Origin: Spirochaetaceae bacterium
Lineage (GTDB): Bacteria; Spirochaetota; Spirochaetia; SZUA-6; RPPD01
Assembly (NCBI GenBank): GCA_003818675.1
Contig: RPPD01000049.1
Location: forward strand, 1-9,258
Direction of reading: 5' to 3'
DNA length: 9,258 nucleotides
The notes beneath the pieces were generated by a model. The model was not told the DNA's origin, searched no databases, and worked only from the letters and a program-made list of their open reading frames with translations. Below, piece after piece: positions 1 to 5,336 of the stretch. The first letter of the stretch is position 1, and the number at the start of each line of letters is the position of its first letter. The position numbers and the translations under genes are program-made.

Positions 1-12
1 AGATTCTGCCAT
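1..12 (-). CDS. start of an unidentified gene (first four codons only)
   Basis: Read on the minus strand, an ATG at 12-10 is followed by codons for Ala, Glu and Ser before the window ends. It is preceded by a good Shine-Dalgarno sequence, AAGGAG at 23-18, five bases upstream, which is the main reason to believe the start. It has the same orientation as gltX and lies 180 bases downstream of it, with the repeat element between. Four residues allow no statement about its product. Confidence 0.45.
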
Positions 13-59
13 ATTTTCTCCTTGTCAAAATCCGGAAAAAGGAACCACAGATAAACACC

Positions 60-85
60 GCCCAACTCACTTTCGTTCGTTGGGC
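60..85. repeat. hairpin 1 of the intergenic element
   Basis: GCCCAAC (60-66) and GTTGGGC (79-85) are perfect reverse complements around a 12-base loop. The structure can form on either strand. No T-run follows on either side, so it is not a standard intrinsic terminator. Confidence 0.65.
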
Positions 86-87
86 TC

Positions 88-111
88 GGAGTTTGAGGTT
101 ACTCAAACTCC
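88..111. repeat. hairpin 2 of the intergenic element (10-bp stem, 4-base loop)
   Basis: GGAGTTTGAG (88-97) and CTCAAACTCC (102-111) are perfect reverse complements around the loop GTTA. It sits about 80 bases past the gltX stop codon. It lacks a following U-tract on the minus strand, so it may protect or end the gltX transcript by another route. It is one of the strongest predicted secondary structures in the window. Confidence 0.75.
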
Positions 112-192
112 AGGAGTAGTATCCCAATCATCCATATTGATCTTTTTTCATCCGCGTGAATCCGCGGTTGATTTAGTTCTTGGGTGCTGATT

Positions 193-1665
193 TTATACGT
201 TTTCACCCAAAAGTGCAATCGCCTTTTCAATTCGATCCAGGGTCTTGCCTGTTCCAAGGACAAGTATGGATTCCACAAGCGGCGGAGAAACTTTTGAGCC
301 TGTAAGTGCCACGCGCAAAGGCATTAGCAGGTCACCGAGCTTGATCTGGAGCTTTTCCGCCAAGGCGCGGAAAATATTTTCAATTTCTTCAGGGGATTTG
401 ACGGCGAGTCCGGGAACCAGGTCTTTAAGCGCAGCCAGGGCCTCAATTGTCTTTTGTGCATCCAGTTTTTTCGGGACAAGTTCCTCTTTTACCAACACGA
501 TATCGTCCTTGAAAATGAATCCGACCAATCCTGCGACATCTGAAAGCCTTGTCAGTCGCTCCTGAACAAGCGGAATTATCTTTTCTATTATTGTTGCTTC
601 ATCATCAGTCGGAGGATTTTTGACAAAGCCTGCGGCTGCAAGATAAGGCACAAGCGCCGCTGATAAATCCGCAACCGTGAGTTTCCTTATATACTGGCCG
701 TTAAACCAGTCCAGTTTCTGATAATCAAAGATTGCGCCGGACTTTGAAAGCTTTTCAATTGTAAACAGGTTTTCAAAATCCGCCTTTGAGAAAAATTCCC
801 TTGTGTCGTCGTAAGACCAGCCGAGCAGGCTCACGTAGTTTAAAACAGCGTCCGCGAGATATCCGGATTGCCTGAACTCATCCGCGCTTGTGGATCCATG
901 CCGCTTGGAAAGCTTTTGTCCATCCTTGCCCATTACCATGGGCAAGTGACAGAAAAGCGGTGGTTTCCAATTTGAGGCTTTGTACAGAAGAATATGAAGC
1001 GGTCCCGAGGAGATCCATTCCTGCGATCGCATAACATGCGTAATTTCCATAAAATGGTCATCCACTATATTGGCGAGGTGATATGTTGGAAAGCCGTCCG
1101 ACTTGATGAGAACAGGATCAGGGTTTATATCAATATTTGTCTTTTCTATGTCTCCTAAAAGCTCATCATGAAAGCCGGTTGAGCCTTCAAGGGGTATGGC
1201 AAAGCGGATTACATATGGAGCACCTTGTGCCTCAAGCTTCGCACGCTCGCTGTCGCTAAAATTCCTGCATTTGCGGTCATATCCGAGATTCTGTTTTTTT
1301 GCGGTTTGCTCAGCCCTGAGGGCCTCAAGTCTTTCAGATGTACAGAAGCACTTGTATGCATGGCCACTCTCTATAAGAACCTGTGCGTGTTTTTTGTACA
1401 GGTCGAAGCGCTCTGACTGAACATATGGTCCGTATGGTCCTCCCACATCAGGTCCCTCGTCCCAGTGTATGCCGAGCCAATTGTATGTGTCGTAGATATT
1501 CTGGAGCGCATCAGGGTTATATCTGGTCCTGTCAGTGTCTTCTATGCGAAGAATGAATTTCCCATTGTTTGCTTTTGCGAAAAAATAATTAAACAATGCC
1601 GTTCTCACTCCGCCAATGTGCTGAAGACCTGTTGGAGACGGTGCGTATCTTACTCTTACACTCAT
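193..1665 (-). CDS. gltX: glutamyl-tRNA synthetase (GluRS)
   Basis: This cytoplasmic class I aminoacyl-tRNA synthetase charges tRNA-Glu, and in organisms lacking GlnRS also tRNA-Gln, with glutamate using ATP. The 490 residues match the usual bacterial length of about 470-500. The N-terminal Rossmann catalytic domain carries the HIGH-type signature HIGG at residues 16-19, IEDTD at 41-45 and the KMSKS-type loop KLSKR at 251-255. Residues after about 330 match the helical anticodon-binding domain. The insertion around 106-135 keeps three cysteines (C106, C108, C133) at the spacing of the zinc site in Escherichia coli GluRS, but the fourth ligand position is Asn135 rather than His. The ATG at 1665 has no Shine-Dalgarno sequence. 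It follows a near-consensus promoter so closely that the mRNA should be almost leaderless. The HemN-like gene lies 54 bases upstream on the same strand, so read-through from it is also possible. Confidence 0.97.
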   Translation of the reverse strand: MSVRVRYAPSPTGLQHIGGVRTALFNYFFAKANNGKFILRIEDTDRTRYNPDALQNIYDTYNWLGIHWDEGPDVGGPYGPYVQSERFDLYKKHAQVLIESGHAYKCFCTSERLEALRAEQTAKKQNLGYDRKCRNFSDSERAKLEAQGAPYVIRFAIPLEGSTGFHDELLGDIEKTNIDINPDPVLIKSDGFPTYHLANIVDDHFMEITHVMRSQEWISSGPLHILLYKASNWKPPLFCHLPMVMGKDGQKLSKRHGSTSADEFRQSGYLADAVLNYVSLLGWSYDDTREFFSKADFENLFTIEKLSKSGAIFDYQKLDWFNGQYIRKLTVADLSAALVPYLAAAGFVKNPPTDDEATIIEKIIPLVQERLTRLSDVAGLVGFIFKDDIVLVKEELVPKKLDAQKTIEALAALKDLVPGLAVKSPEEIENIFRALAEKLQIKLGDLLMPLRVALTGSKVSPPLVESILVLGTGKTLDRIEKAIALLGENV

Positions 1666-1674
1666 AATTTGTCG

Positions 1675-1703
1675 ATTATAAAGGCGCTGTTGATGATGGT
1701 CAA
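1675..1703 (-). promoter_or_regulatory. sigma70-type promoter of gltX
   Basis: On the minus strand, -35 TTGACC (1703-1698) and -10 TATAAT (1680-1675) are separated by exactly 17 bases. That is 5/6 and 6/6 matches to consensus, the best promoter in the window. Only nine bases separate the -10 box from the gltX ATG, so the predicted transcription start lies about two or three bases before the start codon. The promoter occupies the gap between the HemN-like gene and gltX. Confidence 0.75.
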
Positions 1704-1719
1704 GGCGAGGCGCTCCGGC

Positions 1720-2970
1720 TCAATAAAGGAATAATTTTTCCGGCCATGCCTGGGTCATTGAAATATTCCATGTCTTGTCTATATATTGCCTTGTATAGTG
1801 CTGCTCGACAATGTGGAAAAGATAACTTCCGTATGCAGTGAGTTTCCAGCCTTCATGTCCGGGTCTGGCGATTCCAAGCATCCAGGCCAAAGACAGCGCG
1901 AAAGGAAAATCCTTCTCAATACCGCTTCCAAACAGTTCGCTATAGATTTTTTTTGACAGGAAACCATTGTAACAGTTCCAGAAAAGCCAGTAAACCTTTC
2001 TGGTCCTTGAGCTGAACGGATGTCGCAGTGCTGTGGGGATTTTGCCTCCAGACACGGCTTCTATGTATGCCTCCACCGAGAATGTGTTCATCTTGAAATC
2101 CTGTTTTCCAAGGGTGGTTGCGCTCGGGCCGAAACCAATAAAACAATCCCTTGTGATTGAAGAATAGCGCGGCACATTTATTTTCCCGAATGTCCAGACA
2201 GATGTCCGGGAAAATCCGGCTTCTCTTGCTGTTTCAAGAAGACATTCAAGAAGGATTTTCTTTTGCCTCAGGTCCATCGGTTTGTGCTTGTTTTGTGTAT
2301 AAGAAAAATCCATGAAAGGATATGTCGAAATCTGCGTTGCTCCATATTCCGCGGCTTTCAGGAAATCATCCCTTAATGAAACTGTTGTTTGACCCGGTAT
2401 GCCGAAAATAAGATCGACATCGATCGCGGCAAATCCTCCCTGTGCCAGTAACTTCAATGATCCACGAGCGTCATATGCCGGTCTTCCGAGGTTTGAAAGG
2501 AGTAAAGAAGAAAACGACTGTATGCCAAGGCTTGCCATGTCAAATCCGCAATCCCGCAATTTCTTCACAGCAGCGGGATTTACATCCCTGGGATGCAGCT
2601 CTATGCCCGTATGACCCGAAATATTGAAATACATGTCAATTTTGCGCCTGATAGTCAGGAGATCATTTATCATGATTGCGGGACTGCCTCCGCCAAAATA
2701 GAGGCTGTTCACATTTCTTCCTGAAAAACCTGTCCTTTCCGCGACAAGATCGATTTCCTGCAACAACGCATCAAGATAACGTGTCATGAGTTCCGGTTCT
2801 GCCCGGACCTTGAAGTACGGGCAGAACGGGCAAAGTTCTGCACAAAATGGAATATGGACATAAAGTCCAAGATTTGGAACGTCGCAGTCGGGAAAATAGT
2901 CCGGCGCATTCCTGAATTGGAACGGGCTGAAATGTTTTCCAAGGAATATGCGCAAGGCTTTCGTAATCAT
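1720..2970 (-). CDS. HemN-like radical SAM protein, substrate unknown
   Basis: This is an AdoMet-radical enzyme of the coproporphyrinogen III oxidase-like superfamily (HemN/HemW/HutW relatives), 416 residues, presumably cytoplasmic. The 4Fe-4S/AdoMet motif CxxxCxxC is C43, C47, C50, inside the family-typical LYVHIPFC. The AdoMet-contacting glycine motif is GGGSP at 93-97, and LGIQSF around 147-152 and IFGIPGQT around 188-195 are typical of the family. The C-terminal part, about 330-400, resembles the winged-helix HemN_C domain (LTAYGSYLFHIVEQ). True HemN has an extra cysteine two residues after the third (CxC). Here Pro-Tyr follows C50, so I do not call it HemN, and a HemW-type haem chaperone is also not a clean match. 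The start at 2970 has a weak ribosome site (AGGA and TGGA further upstream). It begins 21 bases after the neighbouring radical SAM gene ends, consistent with co-transcription and perhaps a shared pathway. Confidence 0.85.
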   Translation of the reverse strand: MITKALRIFLGKHFSPFQFRNAPDYFPDCDVPNLGLYVHIPFCAELCPFCPYFKVRAEPELMTRYLDALLQEIDLVAERTGFSGRNVNSLYFGGGSPAIMINDLLTIRRKIDMYFNISGHTGIELHPRDVNPAAVKKLRDCGFDMASLGIQSFSSLLLSNLGRPAYDARGSLKLLAQGGFAAIDVDLIFGIPGQTTVSLRDDFLKAAEYGATQISTYPFMDFSYTQNKHKPMDLRQKKILLECLLETAREAGFSRTSVWTFGKINVPRYSSITRDCFIGFGPSATTLGKQDFKMNTFSVEAYIEAVSGGKIPTALRHPFSSRTRKVYWLFWNCYNGFLSKKIYSELFGSGIEKDFPFALSLAWMLGIARPGHEGWKLTAYGSYLFHIVEQHYTRQYIDKTWNISMTQAWPEKLFLY

Positions 2971-2991
2971 TTATGATATTTTCCATTCCTG

Positions 2992-3891
2992 TTAAAGGTA
3001 TCGCAAATTCTCAATGAATGCGGAAAACTTGAGTGACGCGAGCACCCATGTCTCTACCGCGGGGGAACACCCGCACTCATGACACACTGAATCATTTGAT
3101 ATTCCTGACCGGCAACAGCATTCGGTCAGTTGTCCCTGATTGATTGTGACGCTCGCCCATGTGCCTCTTTGCCAGTTGTTTTTAATCATGGCGTGCAACC
3201 CGGCAAATGTGTTGAATGTCCTCAAAGGATGTCTTTTCTTGAAGGCTGCAAGGCGCCGAAGGATATTGGCGCGTGTTGAATCCTGCAATGACAATGAATC
3301 ATTACCGCCGATGTATTTTGTATAAAGATGAAACAGTATTCCCCGTACATTAGGCAGAGACAGTATTTTTTCAGCGGATTTTTCAAAATGCCTTTCATTC
3401 CCGTTGCTTATGGTGAAATTGATGAAAATACCCCTGTGGTGTGAACGTGCAATGTTGGCAACCACTTTTCCATAGATAGAACCTCGCAAAGATTCATGTT
3501 CTTCCTGAAAACCGTCCAGGCTAACCCAGAGGAAATCCGCTCCTGACTGAAGCGGAAGAGTTCCGTTTGTGCAGATGACAACCCGGAAAAAGCCCATGGA
3601 TCTCGCGTAACGCACAACATCCTCGACATTTTTACCAGAGTCATCCCTCCACAAGAAAGGCTCCCCGCCGGTTATGACGAGCATCCTGGAACCCAGATTG
3701 TATAAATTATCAATATCTTCCGTTACTGATGAAAAGTTTTGTTTGGGATATCCCAGATGGGCAACAGTGCAATGACGGCAATGAAGATTGCATTCATCCG
3801 TGAGTATGATTGAACTGTTCAAGGGGATCCTGTTTTTATTGATCCGTGTTTCAAATATCCAGTTCAGGTAATAAAGCAATCTCCCCTTCAA
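2992..3891 (-). CDS. radical SAM protein with C-terminal cysteine cluster, function unknown
   Basis: This 299-residue AdoMet-radical protein carries the canonical cluster motif C34-x3-C38-x2-C41 (CNLHCRHC), the GGEP motif at 75-78, the strand ICTNGT (106-111) and WVSLDG (122-127), as in the MoaA/PqqE/SPASM branch. The C-terminus adds a compact group, C258, C259, C260, C270, C273 and C275, which could bind an auxiliary iron-sulfur cluster as in SPASM or Twitch proteins. The spacing does not fit the standard seven-Cys SPASM pattern. The start is TTG at 3891-3889, with AGGAG ten bases upstream. I see no better in-frame ATG, so the exact start is uncertain. It is first in a probable operon with the HemN-like gene. 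Peptide maturation, cofactor assembly or activase roles are all possible, but no small precursor gene is visible beside it. Confidence 0.85.
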   Translation of the reverse strand: MKGRLLYYLNWIFETRINKNRIPLNSSIILTDECNLHCRHCTVAHLGYPKQNFSSVTEDIDNLYNLGSRMLVITGGEPFLWRDDSGKNVEDVVRYARSMGFFRVVICTNGTLPLQSGADFLWVSLDGFQEEHESLRGSIYGKVVANIARSHHRGIFINFTISNGNERHFEKSAEKILSLPNVRGILFHLYTKYIGGNDSLSLQDSTRANILRRLAAFKKRHPLRTFNTFAGLHAMIKNNWQRGTWASVTINQGQLTECCCRSGISNDSVCHECGCSPAVETWVLASLKFSAFIENLRYL

Positions 3892-3970
3892 AAAATGTTT
3901 TCTCCTGGCGGCATCGTATCATGGAAATTCACTTGCGGAAAGCAATGATTTGGAGGAAACTTCATCATAT

Positions 3971-3974
3971 GGAG
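3971..3974 (+). promoter_or_regulatory. ribosome binding site choosing the secreted-protein start
   Basis: GGAG lies six bases before the ATG at 3981, which opens a typical signal peptide. A stronger GGAGG at 3952-3956 is 12 bases before an alternative in-frame ATG at 3969. That start would add only four residues (MEHN). Confidence 0.5.
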
Positions 3975-3980
3975 CATAAT

Positions 3981-4631
3981 ATGAAGCCTTATATCCCGCT
4001 GTTGTTATTTACAATTTTCATTTTTCCATGTTTTCCCCAGGAAAACAGCATCCCGGACCGGGCTGAATACAAACAGGTTCTTGAGGGTTTTGATTCAGGG
4101 AAGTCAATTTCAGGAGACTGGATATTCACTGGCAAGGCAATAGCGCAAAATAACTCCCTGCTCCCCCACGCGAAATATTCAATCCAGCTTGAACAGAAAA
4201 ATTCCAACTATTTGTATTCTTGTACCGCACAAGCGACTGGTATAGGGAGGATCGGCTACGGGCTCCATTTATTTGCCGGTAATTCAGGCCCTGGTGATCT
4301 TTATGGATTCGGAAATTCCCTTCTGTTCTGGGTTACCCGTGACAACGGTCATTACGGCAATCCCGGTACATATGTACAGCTTTACAGGTCGTACAGCGAT
4401 GCAAACATGATAGAAATCGGCAGCGTGCTTGTTGCCGAACAGATAACAGATGAATTGAAGATCGAAGCATACGTAAATATCGATCTTGGCATAATCTCCG
4501 TTTCAGTCAACGGCGATCTTAAGCTTTTTGCACCAGTCAGAAATTTTAATTTTGATGGAAAATCAATAACCCTGAGAACCCTGAACGGGCCCGTCATTTT
4601 TACCGATCTTGAGGTCATGGAGAAGAAATAA
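3981..4631 (+). CDS. secreted protein of unrecognised family, probable concanavalin-like fold
   Basis: I do not recognise this 216-residue protein as a named family. The N-terminus MKPYIPLLLFTIFIFPCF is a clear signal peptide: Lys2, a hydrophobic core to about residue 15, then a polar region. Cys16 follows Phe-Pro, a poor lipobox, so export without lipidation is more likely than a lipoprotein. The mature part alternates short beta strands with Gly, Asn and Ser turns. It ends in ITLRTLNGPVIFTDLEV, which resembles the last strands of LamG/concanavalin A-like or DUF1080-type beta-sandwich domains. A carbohydrate-binding or surface role is inference. The open frame extends back to 3846, but that would overlap the divergent radical SAM gene, so 3981 is preferred. 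Eighty-nine bases separate it from that gene, and bioY follows after 119 bases with its own promoter. Confidence 0.7.
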   Translation: MKPYIPLLLFTIFIFPCFPQENSIPDRAEYKQVLEGFDSGKSISGDWIFTGKAIAQNNSLLPHAKYSIQLEQKNSNYLYSCTAQATGIGRIGYGLHLFAGNSGPGDLYGFGNSLLFWVTRDNGHYGNPGTYVQLYRSYSDANMIEIGSVLVAEQITDELKIEAYVNIDLGIISVSVNGDLKLFAPVRNFNFDGKSITLRTLNGPVIFTDLEVMEKK

Positions 4632-4660
4632 ACCGGTCGCATATTGCACAATTCGGGGGG

Positions 4661-4689
4661 TTGCATACACCGGAAAAAAACTGTATAAC
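4661..4689 (+). promoter_or_regulatory. predicted bioY promoter
   Basis: TTGCAT (4661-4666) and TATAAC (4684-4689) are separated by exactly 17 bases. The -10 matches 5/6 and the -35 only 3/6. A dyad, ATACA (4665-4669) and TGTAT (4682-4686), overlaps both boxes and could be a repressor site. I do not see the classical BirA operator sequence. The predicted leader is about 55 bases. Confidence 0.5.
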
Positions 4690-4709
4690 ATCATTCACAA
4701 AATATCAAA

Positions 4710-4720
4710 ATGATTATCAT
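4710..4720 (+). promoter_or_regulatory. short palindrome in the bioY leader
   Basis: ATGATTATCAT is a perfect inverted repeat with a single central base, between the predicted promoter and the bioY ribosome site. It resembles part of Fur-type boxes, but it is short and sits in AT-rich DNA. It may be an operator or chance. Confidence 0.2.
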
Positions 4721-4737
4721 GCTTTTTTATTGCGGAA

Positions 4738-4743
4738 AAGGAG
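4738..4743 (+). promoter_or_regulatory. ribosome binding site deciding the bioY start
   Basis: AAGGAG lies seven bases before the ATG at 4751. The open frame extends upstream to 4661, but that part overlaps the promoter, carries no family similarity and has no ribosome site. Confidence 0.8.
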
Positions 4744-4750
4744 ATTTTTC

Positions 4751-5299
4751 ATGACTACCAGAACCTATGCTGATTTGATCAAGCCAAATTCAAGGTTAAA
4801 AGCGTTTTTATTTGATATCATCCTTGTCACATCGGTTTCTTTCATTATGGCTCTTTCCTCAGCCTGGAGAATCGGCTGGCCGGTTCCAATAACAATGCAG
4901 ACATTCATTGTGCTTTTTTCGGCCATGCTTTTAGGCGCAAGACGCTCCGCTGTCTCTGTGGGACTTTTTATGCTTTACGGCCTGACTCAGATGCCTTGGT
5001 ATCTTGGAGGCTCCATAGCAGGCCCGACAGGCGGATATATCATCGGTTTTTTTATAGCGTCTCTTGCAGTCGGACATCTTGCTGAATCTGGCATGGACAG
5101 GAAGTATTACACTGCAATCGTAACCATGATTCTTGGAAATATAATTATCTATATTTTTGGCGTTTTGCAGCTATCGTTTTTCATCAAAGAAAATCTTTTT
5201 GGAGTGGGTGTTCTTCCCTTTATTCCGGGAGACCTCATAAAGATTGCTGCGGCTTCATTAATGCTTCCCACAGGCTGGAAGATTTTAAAGAAAATATAG
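4751..5299 (+). CDS. bioY: biotin transporter substrate-binding subunit BioY
   Basis: BioY is the membrane S-component that binds biotin in energy-coupling-factor (ECF) uptake systems. From the start at 4751 the protein is 182 residues, normal for the family, and almost entirely hydrophobic with about six membrane helices. Family signatures are PVPITMQTF (44-52), LLGARRSAVSV with LFMLYGL (60-77), GPTGGYIIGF (91-100) and PGDLIKI near the C-terminus (159-165). No bioM/bioN (ATPase and T-component) genes or biotin-synthesis genes are adjacent. It therefore probably borrows a shared ECF module encoded elsewhere or works alone, as described for some solitary BioY proteins. A predicted promoter lies just upstream. 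The metallophosphoesterase gene follows 37 bases later without a visible terminator, so the two are likely co-transcribed. Confidence 0.93.
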   Translation: MTTRTYADLIKPNSRLKAFLFDIILVTSVSFIMALSSAWRIGWPVPITMQTFIVLFSAMLLGARRSAVSVGLFMLYGLTQMPWYLGGSIAGPTGGYIIGFFIASLAVGHLAESGMDRKYYTAIVTMILGNIIIYIFGVLQLSFFIKENLFGVGVLPFIPGDLIKIAAASLMLPTGWKILKKI

Positions 5300-5336
5300 T
5301 AAAAGTCATTGGACAAGCTTTTTTTTTCAGTACACA

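Larger units (their letters stand above)
43..169. repeat. MITE-like or REP-like intergenic element with inverted ends
   Basis: The left end, AACCACAGATAAACACCG (43-60), and the reverse complement of the right end, AACCGCGGATTCACGCGG (169-152), agree at 12 of 18 positions, so the element has imperfect terminal inverted repeats. Between them lie two perfect hairpins (60-85 and 88-111) and a stretch with GAT triplets at a 10-base period. From general knowledge, the AACC-acaGAT-aaACAC style of sequence recurs between genes in many bacterial genomes, but I cannot confirm the copy number here. No transposase or coding frame is present. Its position just after gltX would let its hairpins shape the 3' end of that mRNA. 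Confidence 0.6.

Noticed and set aside
88..111. Hairpin 2 as a classical intrinsic terminator of gltX
   Set aside because: The stem is strong, but no U-tract follows it on the minus strand. It is recorded only as a structural repeat.
2771..2986. ATG at 2986 (minus) with upstream AGGA as a small separate gene
   Set aside because: The frame lies inside the HemN-like gene in another phase and shows no protein-like features. The HemN frame has clear family motifs.
3913..3941. Possible promoter for the radical SAM operon (minus: TTTCCG, 17 bases, TACGAT) and a plus-strand TATCAT at 3917-3922
   Set aside because: Each match is weak (3/6 and 4/6 for the minus pair; no acceptable -35 for the plus one), so I do not list either as a feature.
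3846..3980. Longer 5' extension of the secreted-protein frame, starting at 3846
   Set aside because: It overlaps the start of the divergent radical SAM gene, has no ribosome site, and would bury the signal peptide 45 residues inside the protein.
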